From: Mannheimia indoligenes
Lineage (GTDB): Bacteria; Pseudomonadota; Gammaproteobacteria; Enterobacterales; Pasteurellaceae
Length of the DNA: 64,000 bases
Reading direction: 5' to 3'
Assembly (NCBI RefSeq): GCF_036880405.1
Contig: NZ_JBAJJM010000006.1
Location: forward strand, 123,120 to 187,119
Below, in pieces: positions 25,405-34,208 of the stretch. Within the stretch, counting starts at the first letter, position 1, and each line of letters begins with the position of its first letter. The notes below the pieces were generated by a model. The model made no database searches. It was not told the DNA's origin and saw only the letters and a program-made list of their open reading frames with translations. The translations under genes were made by a program, and so were the position numbers.

Positions 25405-26613
25405 CTATTGCTCTAGCATTCTCAAAAATTCTCTCAAACTTAAGCATTGTACACCGTCATAACTATTGCCATCAAATTCGTCCATTGTAACTACATACTT
25501 AGGGTAGTTATCTTGAATTTTGAGTAAATTGCCAAACTCTCGCTCTAGTGTTTTTTCTTCGTTAATCGTCAGTGTTGCTTGCACATAAATTCGCTCGCCT
25601 GCTTTTTCAGCTACAAAATCAATTTCTTGATTATTTAGTCCACCAATTTTGACATTATAGCCTGCAATTTGCAGATGGTTGAAAATGGTATTTTCCAGCA
25701 ACTTGCTTCTGTCTTGTACTCGATAACCTATCAGAGCATTTCTCAGTCCAATATCTTCAAAATAGTATTTCTCACCGATTTCAAAAATCCGTTTTCCCTC
25801 AATATCATAACGTGGCACTTTATGTATTAGGAACGCATTCGTGAGGTAATCCACATAGTTTTGGACTTGCGTGCTGCTTGTCGAAATCTTTTGTGATTTC
25901 AGAAAATCGCTAATTTTCTTAGCTGAAAACAAATTCCCGATATTATCTGCAAGAAATAGCGTTAATTGCTCCAAAAAAGGTACATTTCGCAGGGCATAGC
26001 GATTGACAATATCCCGCACGGCAATGGTCGAATAAATATTCTTTAAATATTCAAATACAATATTGTCTTGCAAGGGCAAGTCTTTCAAATAAGGCAAACC
26101 ACCATATTTAAGGAAGTGGGAAAGGGCTTTGTTGCTATCTTCCAATTTCATAAATTCCAAAAATTCAAAATAGGACAATGAGTGGACATTAATTTCAATC
26201 GAGCGACCACTCAACGCTCCCACAATATCTCGGGAAAGTAAATGGGCATTACTTCCCGTACAATATAAATCCAACTCATCGTCTAATAATAGCGAACGCA
26301 GAGCAGCCTCGAAATCGCTGATTTCTTGGATTTCATCAATAAAAATGTAGTTTTTTTGCCCGTTCTTTTTTTGAGCTAATACAAACTCCTCAAGATCTTT
26401 GGCAGTCTTTAAGGTGCTAAATGCTAAATCTTCTTTATTGATATAAATGAGGTTTGCTTGTTCATCACTTGCCTGAATTTCTTGCATAATTTGAAATAGC
26501 AGGTAACTTTTTCCTACCCGCCGTTGTCCAGTAAATACTTTAATTAGTGATTTACCGATAAAAGGACGAACTCGCTCTAAGTAGCGTTTGCGATAAATAA
26601 GATCTTTTTTCAT
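25405..26613 (-). CDS. AAA ATPase with C-terminal DUF4143 nuclease-like domain
   Basis: The 402 residues carry Walker A TGQRRVGKS (28-36), Walker B YIFIDEIQEI (about 89-98) and a winged-helix region. The C-terminal domain reads KIGGLNNQEIDFVAEKAGER and IYVQATLTI, a degenerate PD-(D/E)xK pattern (Glu-Ile-Asp ... Gln in place of Lys). Such ATPases are widespread and usually solitary; their role is unknown, with transport of genetic material or defence suggested for relatives. It stands between acnB and bisC on the opposite strand and is AT-rich, suggesting acquisition. I assign no function. Confidence 0.8.
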   Translation of the reverse strand: MKKDLIYRKRYLERVRPFIGKSLIKVFTGQRRVGKSYLLFQIMQEIQASDEQANLIYINKEDLAFSTLKTAKDLEEFVLAQKKNGQKNYIFIDEIQEISDFEAALRSLLLDDELDLYCTGSNAHLLSRDIVGALSGRSIEINVHSLSYFEFLEFMKLEDSNKALSHFLKYGGLPYLKDLPLQDNIVFEYLKNIYSTIAVRDIVNRYALRNVPFLEQLTLFLADNIGNLFSAKKISDFLKSQKISTSSTQVQNYVDYLTNAFLIHKVPRYDIEGKRIFEIGEKYYFEDIGLRNALIGYRVQDRSKLLENTIFNHLQIAGYNVKIGGLNNQEIDFVAEKAGERIYVQATLTINEEKTLEREFGNLLKIQDNYPKYVVTMDEFDGNSYDGVQCLSLREFLRMLEQ

Positions 26614-26635
26614 TATACCCTCTCTATTTTATGAT

Positions 26636-26706
26636 TGTAACTTTACGCTTAAATATAAAAAGTTTCAATCATAATTGAAACTTTTGTATTTTTTACCAAA
26701 AGTTAC
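26636..26706. repeat. Nested palindromes between the DUF4143 ATPase and bisC
   Basis: The inner perfect hairpin is AAAAGTTTCAAT-CATA-ATTGAAACTTTT (26658-26685). It is framed by the outer inverted repeat TGTAACTTT (26636-26644) and AAAGTTACA (26698-26706). It lies 23 bases before the ATPase start on the minus strand, so it could be an operator for that gene or for bisC, or a small-RNA-like hairpin. The rest of the gap up to 26842 holds only degenerate uptake-signal fragments. Confidence 0.6.
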
Positions 26707-26842
26707 ATTCTTAAATTAAATTTTCCAAATGCCATTTTGCAAAATTTTCCAGAAATTTAACCGCTTTATACCGCTTGCAGTTGCAACTTACCAATTAATC
26801 CAGTAAATTCCATTCAATTTTATAAAATAAAGGCACGAATTA

Positions 26843-29188
26843 ATGAACACAACATTAGAACAAGGCAAATTTGTTTTTCTCGACAAACCAGAAAACACAA
26901 TCACGACCGCAGCTCACTGGGGGGCATTAAATGTAACCCTTGAAAATGGCAGAGTAGTGAAATCGGAAGGTAGCTTAGCCAAAAATCATCAAAACGAATT
27001 ACAAGATGTGGTTGCCGATCAGCTTTATAGCCCTGTGCGAGTTAAGTGTCCGATGGTTAGAAAAGGCTACTTAGAAGGTGATAAAGACACTACCTTGCGT
27101 GGGCGAGATGAATGGGTTCGAGTTTCTTGGGATAAAGCCTTTGAGCTTGTTTCAAATGAAATTCAACGTGTTCGCCAACAATACGGTAGTGAATCGATTT
27201 TTGGTGGCTCTTACGGCTGGTATAGTTGTGGCTCATTACACGCTTCTCGCACACTGTTGCAACGTTACTTAAATGTAACGGGGGGATTTATAAATAGCAA
27301 AGGCGATTATTCCACCGGTGCGGTACAAGTGATTATGCCTTATGTGCTAGGGAATATTGAAGTTTATGCTCAACAAACCAGTTGGCATACAATTGTAGAA
27401 AATACAGAATTATTGGTGATTTGGTCGTCTAACCCACTCAATACTTTACGCATTGCGTGGACATCTGCCGAACCGGAAGGCATTGATTATCTGGCTAAAA
27501 TCAAAGCCAGCGGCAAACGTATTATTTGTATCGACCCTGTAAAAAGTGAAACCTGCCAATTTTTAGAGGCAGAGTGGTTGCCAATTAATACAGGTACTGA
27601 TGTTGCATTGATACTGGGTATCGCTCATACTTTAATTAGTGAGAACAAGCACGATCACGACTTTTTAGCGAAATATACCATCGGTTTTGAGCAATTTGCC
27701 GATTATGTGTTAGGAAAAACCGATAATCAACCAAAAACGGCTGAATGGGCGAGCAAAATTTGTGGCATTGATGCTGAAACAATTAAAGAATTGGCTCACG
27801 CCTTTATCGCCAATCGAACAATGCTGATGTCAGGCTGGGGCTTGCAACGTTTGCAACACGGCGAGCAGAGCCATTGGGCGTTAGTTACCCTTGCCGCAAT
27901 GCTAGGGCAGATTGGCTTGCCGGGTGGTGGTTTTGGTTTAAATTATCGCTATTCCACTAACGGATTAAATGCTAATTCCGGTATTCGTTTAGGGGCAATA
28001 AATGCAGGTAAGCCAAATCTGAATATGCCGTTTTTCCCGGTTGCTCGTATTGCTGATGCATTACTTAACCCAAATCAGACTTACGATTACAACGGGCAAA
28101 CTTTAGTTTACCCTGATGTAAAATTAGTCTATTGGGCTGGAGGAAACCCATTTGCTCACCACCCTGATACCAACTATTTGGTAAAAGCGTGGCATCAGCC
28201 TGAAACCGTGATCGTTAATGAATGTTACTGGACGCCAACCGCCCGAATGGCAGATATTGTACTACCGGCTACCACAAGCTATGAACGCAATGATTTAACC
28301 GTAGCCGGGGATTATGTGGTGAAACATATCATACCAATGAAACAAGTCGTTCCACCGCAGTTCGAGGCAAAAAACGACTACGATATTTTTGCCGAGTTGG
28401 CGAAACGAGCAGGCAAAGAGCAAGAGTTCACCGAAGGTAAGAGCGAAATGGATTGGCTGAAAGAGTTCTACCAAATAGCCTATGATGCTGCAGAAAAAAT
28501 CAATACGCCATTCCCAACCTTTGATGAATTTTGGACAGAAAACAAAGTACTCAGTTTTGAAACAGAAAATCAAAATAACACTTTTATTCGCTATCAAGAT
28601 TATCGTAATGACCCGATTAAGCACAAACTGGCAACACCATCAGGCAAAATCGAGATTTTCTCTGAAACCGTAGCGAATATGAATTACGATGATTGCAAAG
28701 GACATCCAACGTGGTTTGAGCATCAAGAATATTCAGGCAAAACAAACGAAGTTGAACCTCTTGCGTTAGTAACACCACATATTAAATACCGATTACACAG
28801 CCAGTTAGCCTATTCTTCACTTCGTCAATATTACGAAGTAAACGGACGAGAGCCGGTGTTGATTCATACTCAAGATGCCGCTGAACGAGGCATTACAAGC
28901 GGTGATATTGTGCGAATTTTTAACAAACGCGGACAAGTATTGGCAGGTGCGGTGGTTACTGATGGCATTATCAAAGGCACAGTTGCTCTTTATGAAGGAG
29001 GTTGGTACGACCCACAAGATTTAAGCCAACCAAACACTTTATGCTTAAACGGTAATCCAAATGTGCTAACTAAAAATGATGGTTCATCAAAACTAGGGCA
29101 GGGCAATGCACCGAATACTACAACCGTTCAGGTAGAGAAATTTGAGATGGAAGCTCCCGAAGTCGCAGTGTTTAACCCACCTATTTAA
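26843..29188 (+). CDS. bisC: Cytoplasmic biotin/methionine sulfoxide reductase-type molybdoenzyme (TorZ paralogue without Tat signal)
   Basis: The 781 residues follow TorZ of this window along their whole length: TAAHWG, PMVRKGYLEG, TLRGRDEWVRVSW, the Mo-ligand KGDYSTGA (about Ser157), NECYWTPTARMADI, and LVTPH near the C-terminus. It starts MNTTLEQGKFVFLDKPENT with no RR motif or hydrophobic segment, so the enzyme should stay in the cytosol. E. coli BisC is likewise cytosolic and of this length. Electrons would then come from NAD(P)H or thioredoxin-like donors, not TorY. It is a single gene; the repair of oxidised biotin or free methionine sulfoxide is an inference. Confidence 0.85.
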   Translation: MNTTLEQGKFVFLDKPENTITTAAHWGALNVTLENGRVVKSEGSLAKNHQNELQDVVADQLYSPVRVKCPMVRKGYLEGDKDTTLRGRDEWVRVSWDKAFELVSNEIQRVRQQYGSESIFGGSYGWYSCGSLHASRTLLQRYLNVTGGFINSKGDYSTGAVQVIMPYVLGNIEVYAQQTSWHTIVENTELLVIWSSNPLNTLRIAWTSAEPEGIDYLAKIKASGKRIICIDPVKSETCQFLEAEWLPINTGTDVALILGIAHTLISENKHDHDFLAKYTIGFEQFADYVLGKTDNQPKTAEWASKICGIDAETIKELAHAFIANRTMLMSGWGLQRLQHGEQSHWALVTLAAMLGQIGLPGGGFGLNYRYSTNGLNANSGIRLGAINAGKPNLNMPFFPVARIADALLNPNQTYDYNGQTLVYPDVKLVYWAGGNPFAHHPDTNYLVKAWHQPETVIVNECYWTPTARMADIVLPATTSYERNDLTVAGDYVVKHIIPMKQVVPPQFEAKNDYDIFAELAKRAGKEQEFTEGKSEMDWLKEFYQIAYDAAEKINTPFPTFDEFWTENKVLSFETENQNNTFIRYQDYRNDPIKHKLATPSGKIEIFSETVANMNYDDCKGHPTWFEHQEYSGKTNEVEPLALVTPHIKYRLHSQLAYSSLRQYYEVNGREPVLIHTQDAAERGITSGDIVRIFNKRGQVLAGAVVTDGIIKGTVALYEGGWYDPQDLSQPNTLCLNGNPNVLTKNDGSSKLGQGNAPNTTTVQVEKFEMEAPEVAVFNPPI

Positions 29189-29189
29189 A

Positions 29190-29230
29190 TAAATCAGGGA
29201 AATACAACATTACTGTATTTCCCTGATTTA
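29190..29230. terminator. Inverted repeat after bisC, probable bidirectional terminator
   Basis: Perfect 16-bp arms (29190-29205 and 29215-29230; TAAATCAGGGAAATAC type) with a nine-base loop, between the convergent bisC and FkbM genes. The U-run is weak on both sides. Confidence 0.7.
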
Positions 29231-29238
29231 TATAGCGA

Positions 29239-30045
29239 CTACGGAAGAAGACTAACCTTATCTAATTGATTATTTTCATTATAAATAAATTGTAGGTACT
29301 GATTTTTATAATGTTGAGCAATACATAGCTCCCCACATATTGCATATTCATAACCTACTTGTTTTAATAAATCTAATAGAGCCTCTCGTTTAGGAATTTG
29401 ATTTTTCATCGTGTCATCCCATACCTCAAATAAAATTGGAGGAAAACCGCTTCTTTCCAACCACATCAACCCACCACTGATGACTTCTAATTCCATACCC
29501 TCTACATCAATTTTAACTATGCTAGCAGCAGGTAAATTCAATTCATCAAGTGTGGTAAGTGGAACATTTTCATAAGTAGTAAATTCTTCATTTTTCCAGC
29601 CCTGTTCTTGGCGTATAAATTCATCTAAGGATAAAGCCCCCACATTGCCAGTGTCTTTCAAAGAAAGAAAAGGAATTTTCAAACTGCCAGTTGTATTTCC
29701 TATTGCAGTATGGTAGGCAAAACAGTGTTGGCTTAGGTCATTAGCAAAAATATTACCACACAGTTGGTAGTACACATTACGTTGTGCTTCTATACTGTGT
29801 ACTTCCCCCCCCCCCCGATTAGAGGCATTTTTTTGGATCATTTTGCCGACAGGAACACTAACTGCACCTAAATTTGCTCCAATATCAACAAAAATAGGAC
29901 GTTCTATTTTACGTAAAAATAGCCCTATAATATCTAGCAAAAGAGGTTCCCAACTTTTGCCTTCACGTAAATGTTGGCTAATATAATCCGGACCGCTATG
30001 TAATAAAAATTGAACGTCATTGACAGGATATAAACGAATGCTCAT
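29239..30045 (-). CDS. FkbM-family SAM-dependent methyltransferase, phase-variable by a G12 tract
   Basis: The 268 residues have the FkbM fold: motif I FVDIGANLGAVSVPVG (about 52-67), HSIEAQRN (about 83-90), TTLDELNLP, VKIDVEGMELEV and FEVWDD. Family members O-methylate sugars of surface glycans or polyketides. The coding strand holds twelve consecutive G between motif I and motif II, read as Arg-Gly-Gly-Gly-Glu at 77-81; with this count the frame is open, so the gene is on. The tract is the only long homopolymer G/C run I saw in the window. No glycan genes are adjacent, so the acceptor is unknown. Confidence 0.85.
   Translation of the reverse strand: MSIRLYPVNDVQFLLHSGPDYISQHLREGKSWEPLLLDIIGLFLRKIERPIFVDIGANLGAVSVPVGKMIQKNASNRGGGEVHSIEAQRNVYYQLCGNIFANDLSQHCFAYHTAIGNTTGSLKIPFLSLKDTGNVGALSLDEFIRQEQGWKNEEFTTYENVPLTTLDELNLPAASIVKIDVEGMELEVISGGLMWLERSGFPPILFEVWDDTMKNQIPKREALLDLLKQVGYEYAICGELCIAQHYKNQYLQFIYNENNQLDKVSLLP
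29805..29816 (-). repeat. Homopolymeric G12/C12 tract in the FkbM gene
   Basis: Twelve C on the plus strand, twelve G on the coding strand, inside the open frame. Tracts of this length slip in Pasteurellaceae and switch genes on and off. Confidence 0.9.
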
Positions 30046-30138
30046 AAAACATATCTCTAGTATATAATTAGGAGTAAAACATTATATCCAGGTTTCAATC
30101 TAAAAGCCATTTCACCGAACTTATAATTTAAGTAATAT

Positions 30139-30182
30139 AAGCGGTGCTTTTTTGTAACTTTTTTGCAAAATTTCACCGCTTG
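30139..30182. repeat. Degenerate inverted uptake-signal pair upstream of ygdD
   Basis: AAGCGGTG and CACCGCTT face each other with TTTTTTGCAAAA between, followed by a full ACCGCTTGT. It could end a transcript running rightward or form a leader hairpin. Confidence 0.55.
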
Positions 30183-30236
30183 TTAGCCCACATAATATGG
30201 TATAGTAAGCTATTTTTAGTCATCTCCATAATTCTT

Positions 30237-30635
30237 ATGAAAAACAAATTCCTTACCATCGCCGCCCTTAGCGGACTTTTCACCGTTGCCTTTGGGGCTT
30301 TTGCCAGCCACGGGTTATCACAACATTTAGAGCCGAAAGCTTTGGGCTGGATTGAAACAGGCATTAAATATCAAATGTTCCACACCATTGCTATTCTTGC
30401 ACTTGGCTTATTCCAAATTGCAAATTTCTCGCAAAATCCGCCCACTTGCAGAGCCAAAGCCTTGAATATTATCGGCGGCAGCTGGGCATTAGGGATTTTA
30501 CTTTTTAGCGGTAATCTCTATCTACGAGCGTTAGATGTGCCAACGATTCATTGGCTGACACCGATTGGTGGGCTATGCTTTATGCTTGGCTGGGCTGCGT
30601 TAATTTATGTGAGTGTGAGAAGTAAAAATGTTTAA
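30237..30635 (+). CDS. ygdD: DUF423 family inner-membrane protein (YgdD-like)
   Basis: The 132 residues are mostly hydrophobic with four predicted membrane spans and the family features GAFASHGL near the N-terminus and KYQMFHT. ATG at 30237 starts MKNKFLTIAALSG; the longer open frame would add an unlikely leader. Function is unknown. It overlaps the rlmM start by eight bases, and the same ygdD-rlmM order is known from E. coli, which supports the identification and suggests translational coupling. Confidence 0.88.
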   Translation: MKNKFLTIAALSGLFTVAFGAFASHGLSQHLEPKALGWIETGIKYQMFHTIAILALGLFQIANFSQNPPTCRAKALNIIGGSWALGILLFSGNLYLRALDVPTIHWLTPIGGLCFMLGWAALIYVSVRSKNV

Positions 30636-31722
30636 TAAATTAGCCCTTTATTGCCGTGCCGGTTTTGAAAAAGAAGTAGCAGGGGAGATCAGCGACAAAG
30701 CCGCCCAACTTGGCGTTTTTGGCTTTGCTAATCTTAAAGAAAATAGTGGTTATGTAATTTTTGAGTGTTATCAGAATGGCGATGCTGACCGCTTAGCTCG
30801 AGAGCTAAAATTTGAACAACTCATTTTTGTTCGCCAAATGGTTGTAGTTGGGGATTTGTTACAAAATTTACCTGAAAATGACCGAATTTCACCGATTTTA
30901 AACCAATATACAGAGTTAAATCCTCGAAACAGTTCTGAGATTTTTGTGGAAACGCCCGACACCAATGAGGCAAAAGAATTATTAACGTTCTGTCGTAAAT
31001 TTACCGTGCCTCTACGTTCTGCATTGAAAAAACAAGGTTGGCTAACCAAAACAGAAAATGCAAAGGGCAGTGTGAGCTTGCACATTTTGTTTGTGCGTTC
31101 CGGAGCGTGCTATGTGGGCTACGCTTATAATCACAATAAATCACCGTTTTTTATGGGGATTCCACGTTTAAAATTCCCTGCGGAAGCCCCAAGCCGTTCA
31201 ACCTTAAAATTAGAAGAGGCGATTTTAACTTTTATTCCACAAGCGGAAGAGAAAAAACGTTTTAATGATACGATGACAGGCGTGGATTTAGGAGCTTGTC
31301 CGGGCGGTTGGACTTATCAATTAGTCAAACGTGGGGTGTTTGTATATGCGGTCGATCACGGCAAAATGGCAGCAAGCCTGCACGAAACAGGACGAATTGA
31401 ACATTGCCCAGAAGATGGTTTTAAATTCCAACCACCCAAACGTAAACAAATTGATTGGCTCGTATGCGATATGGTGGAGCAACCAATGCGTATCGCCAAA
31501 TTAATGGCGAAATGGCTGATTAACGGTTGGTGTCGAGAAACGATTTTCAACCTAAAACTGCCAATGAAAAAACGCTATCAAGAGGTGCAACTTTGTTTGC
31601 AATACTTAGAAGAAGAGTTGGAAAAACAAGGGTTTTGGTTCAAAATTCAAGCTAAACATCTCTATCACGATCGTGAAGAAATCACGGTGCATATTGCTGT
31701 GATGGGGAAATCGGAAAAATAA
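30628..31722 (+). CDS. rlmM: 23S rRNA (cytidine-2498-2'-O)-methyltransferase RlmM
   Basis: Methylates the 2'-OH of C2498 in 23S rRNA. The 364 residues have an N-terminal THUMP-like domain (NKLALYCRAGFEKEVAGEI) and a C-terminal Rossmann domain with SAM motif DLGACPGGWTYQLV. The catalytic set includes CDMVEQP and NLKLPMKKRY. Length fits the family. It overlaps ygdD by eight bases; paired uptake signals follow the stop. Confidence 0.95.
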   Translation: MFNKLALYCRAGFEKEVAGEISDKAAQLGVFGFANLKENSGYVIFECYQNGDADRLARELKFEQLIFVRQMVVVGDLLQNLPENDRISPILNQYTELNPRNSSEIFVETPDTNEAKELLTFCRKFTVPLRSALKKQGWLTKTENAKGSVSLHILFVRSGACYVGYAYNHNKSPFFMGIPRLKFPAEAPSRSTLKLEEAILTFIPQAEEKKRFNDTMTGVDLGACPGGWTYQLVKRGVFVYAVDHGKMAASLHETGRIEHCPEDGFKFQPPKRKQIDWLVCDMVEQPMRIAKLMAKWLINGWCRETIFNLKLPMKKRYQEVQLCLQYLEEELEKQGFWFKIQAKHLYHDREEITVHIAVMGKSEK

Positions 31723-31726
31723 ACTC

Positions 31727-31784
31727 ACAAGCGGTAAAATTTTCACAAAATTTTGCAAAATTCTTGTAAAATCAGACCGCTTGT
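31727..31784. terminator. Paired uptake signals after rlmM, probable terminator
   Basis: ACAAGCGGT at 31727 and ACCGCTTGT ending at 31784 with TTTTGCAAAATT between; the pair can fold into a long AT-rich hairpin between rlmM and dapB. Confidence 0.6.
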
Positions 31785-31814
31785 AACCAATAAACACAAC
31801 AAAAAGGAAAGAAT

Positions 31815-32627
31815 ATGACATTAAGAATCGGAATTGTCGGTGCCGGCGGCAGAATGGGGCGTAATCTTATCACTGCAGTGCAAAATGCTGAAGGGGTAGA
31901 GCTAGGTGCAGCGTTTGAGCGTAAGGGTTCATCGTTAGTTGGAGCGGATGCCGGAGAATTAGTCGGCATTGGCAGCTTAGGTGTTGTGGTGTCAGATGAT
32001 GTGGCAAAAAACGCCGATAAATTCGACCTATTAATTGATTTCACTCGTCCGGAAGGTACGTTAGAGCATATCGCTATCTGTGTGGAAAATAATAAGAAAA
32101 TAGTAATTGGTACCACAGGTTTTGATGATGCGGGTAAAGCGGCGATTCAAGCTGCCGCTGAAAAAATCGGCATTGTGTTTGCATCCAACTACAGCGTAGG
32201 AGTAAATTTAGTATTTAAACTGTTAGAAAAAGCGGCAAAAGTGATGGGCGATTATTGCGATATCGAAGTCATTGAAGCTCACCATCGCCACAAAGTGGAT
32301 GCACCATCAGGCACAGCGTTATCAATGGGCGAACATATTGCGAAAACGCTCGGTCGTGATTTAAAAACGCACGGCGTATTTGAGCGTAACGGTATTACAG
32401 GAGAACGTAAGCGTGATGAAATCGGCTTTGCCACCATTCGTGCCGGTGATGTGATCGGCGAGCATTCTGTTTGGTTTGCAGATGAAGGCGAACGTGTGGA
32501 AATTGCTCATAAAGCCTCAAGCCGAATGACCTTTGCTAACGGTGCGGTGCGTGCAGCAAAATGGTTAAACACCAAACAAAACGGTCTGTTTGATATGACA
32601 GACGTGTTAGATCTCAATAATCTATAA
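31815..32627 (+). CDS. dapB: 4-hydroxy-tetrahydrodipicolinate reductase
   Basis: NAD(P)H-dependent step of lysine and diaminopimelate synthesis. The 270 residues carry the nucleotide-binding IGIVGAGGRMGRNL at the N-terminus and the catalytic EAHHRHKVDAPSGTA with the substrate lysine. AAAGGAAAG precedes the ATG. No lysine riboswitch is visible in the short upstream gap. The next gene starts 23 bases after the stop, so a joint transcript is likely. Confidence 0.98.
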   Translation: MTLRIGIVGAGGRMGRNLITAVQNAEGVELGAAFERKGSSLVGADAGELVGIGSLGVVVSDDVAKNADKFDLLIDFTRPEGTLEHIAICVENNKKIVIGTTGFDDAGKAAIQAAAEKIGIVFASNYSVGVNLVFKLLEKAAKVMGDYCDIEVIEAHHRHKVDAPSGTALSMGEHIAKTLGRDLKTHGVFERNGITGERKRDEIGFATIRAGDVIGEHSVWFADEGERVEIAHKASSRMTFANGAVRAAKWLNTKQNGLFDMTDVLDLNNL

Positions 32628-32650
32628 AATGTAAATGAAGGATAATAACA

Positions 32651-33784
32651 ATGACAAAATTCAACAACATCGAAACCACTTTAGTTCAAATTGGCAACCG
32701 CACCGACCCTCGCACTGGAGCGGTGGCAATGCCGATTATTCTTTCTACCGCTTATGGTCGTGATGGCTTAGGCGAATCAACAGGCTGGGATTACACCCGC
32801 ACCAAAAACCCAACCCGTGCCGTGCTAGAGCAGGGGATTGCCGATTTAGAAGGCGGCGATGCAGGCTTTGCGATGGCATCCGGTATGGCTGCAATTCAGT
32901 TAGTGATGTCGCTATTTAAAGCACCTGATGAGTGGATTATTTCAAGTGATGTTTACGGTGGTTCTTACCGTTTATTCGATTTCAGCCACAAAAATCACGG
33001 CACTTTAAAGCCTGTGTATGTGAATACCGCAGATTTAGCAGCGATTGAGGCAGCAATTACCCCTAATACCAAAGCGATTTTTGTGGAAACACCGTCCAAT
33101 CCATTAATGGAAGAGTGTGATGTTGCAGCAATTTCTAAAATTGCGAAAAAACACAATTTAATGCTGATTGTGGATAATACCTTCTTAACGCCGGCATTAT
33201 TCCGCCCGATTGAACACGGTGCCGATATTGTGATTCATAGTGCGACCAAATATTTATCCGGGCATAATGATGTTTTAGCCGGTTTAATTGTGGCGAAAGA
33301 TTCAGAAGCCACTAAAGTAAACGGGCAAAATTTAAGCGAACGTTTATTCTATTTCCAAAACTGTGCCGGTGCGGTGCTTTCGCCATTTGATTCTTATCTT
33401 GCCGTGCGTGGTATGAAAACCTTAGCATTGCGTATGGAACGCCATCAATATAATGCCACTGAAATTGCTAAATTTTTAGCAGAGCAGCCGGAAATTGACA
33501 GTGTGCTTTATTCAGGCAAAAGCGGAATGGTGTCGTTCCGTCTGCAAAAAGAAGAGTGGGTACCTAAATTCCTTAAAGCGATTAACTTGATTACCTTTGC
33601 AGAAAGTTTAGGCGGAGCAGAAAGTTTTATCACTTACCCAGCAACCCAAACCCATATGGATATTCCGGAAGCTGAACGTATCGCTCGTGGTATCACTAAT
33701 ACCTTGTTACGTTTCTCAGTCGGTTTGGAACACGTGGAAGATATTAAAGCGGATTTACTACAAGCCTTTAAACAGTTGAAGTAG
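32651..33784 (+). CDS. Trans-sulfuration PLP enzyme (cystathionine gamma-synthase / beta-lyase type)
   Basis: Cys/Met-metabolism PLP-dependent enzyme of 377 residues. Seen: the Tyr-Arg phosphate-binding region TRTKNPTRAVLEQ, SGMAAIQL, VETPSNPLMEECD, VDNTFLTP and the Schiff-base lysine in IHSATKYLSGHNDVL. The short N-terminus and NPTR motif fit the gamma-synthase or O-acetylhomoserine (thiol)-lyase side, but substrate cannot be settled from sequence; metB and metC are both possible labels. AAGGA precedes the ATG. It lies downstream of dapB on the aspartate family theme. Confidence 0.85.
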   Translation: MTKFNNIETTLVQIGNRTDPRTGAVAMPIILSTAYGRDGLGESTGWDYTRTKNPTRAVLEQGIADLEGGDAGFAMASGMAAIQLVMSLFKAPDEWIISSDVYGGSYRLFDFSHKNHGTLKPVYVNTADLAAIEAAITPNTKAIFVETPSNPLMEECDVAAISKIAKKHNLMLIVDNTFLTPALFRPIEHGADIVIHSATKYLSGHNDVLAGLIVAKDSEATKVNGQNLSERLFYFQNCAGAVLSPFDSYLAVRGMKTLALRMERHQYNATEIAKFLAEQPEIDSVLYSGKSGMVSFRLQKEEWVPKFLKAINLITFAESLGGAESFITYPATQTHMDIPEAERIARGITNTLLRFSVGLEHVEDIKADLLQAFKQLK

Positions 33785-33800
33785 TTGTTCATCCTAAACT

Positions 33801-34068
33801 TACAAGCGGTCAGATTTTTTGTGTTTTTTGCAAAAGAGATGACCGTTTGTTTTTTTGAATGTATGAATAGATATTTGAAAGGAAAATGTTTTGGATTTAT
33901 AAAATTCATTATTTTAATACTTTATTTAACATAATACAAGCGGTCAGATTTTTTGTGTTTTTTGCAAAAGAGATGACCGTTTGTTTTTTTGAATGTATGA
34001 ATAGATATTTGAAAGGAAAATGTTTTGGATTTATAAAATTCATTATTTTAATACTTTATTTAACATAA
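33801..34068 (+). repeat. Perfect 134-bp tandem duplication (two copies) containing an uptake-signal hairpin
   Basis: 33801-33934 and 33935-34068 are identical base for base. Each begins with an uptake core TACAAGCGGTC, continues through TTTTTTGCAAAAGA and the facing ATGACCGTTTGT, then TTTTTT, so each holds one hairpin terminator. The rest is AT-rich and codes for nothing convincing. It fills most of the 33785-34208 gap between the PLP enzyme and nadV, giving nadV two terminators in series upstream. The identity points to a recent duplication. Confidence 0.9.
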
Positions 34069-34208
34069 TATACGTTATGCGAATTTTTGTGTTGGGAAAT
34101 TATTTTGATTTATGACTTATTTATGCCATTTTTGTAACAAATACTTTCCATTTTCAACCAAGTTATGTTAGGCTTTAGCAACTTAAAATGAGATAAGGAC
34201 TTTACTAA

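Noticed and set aside
31785..31814. Lysine riboswitch before dapB
   Set aside because: Upstream gap is far too short and holds only paired uptake signals.
33634..34068. Frames overlapping the 134-bp duplication
   Set aside because: One runs antisense into the PLP enzyme, the other just reads the repeat twice; no coding character.
33801..34068. CRISPR-like or direct-repeat array
   Set aside because: Only two adjacent copies of 134 bp without spacers; a tandem duplication.
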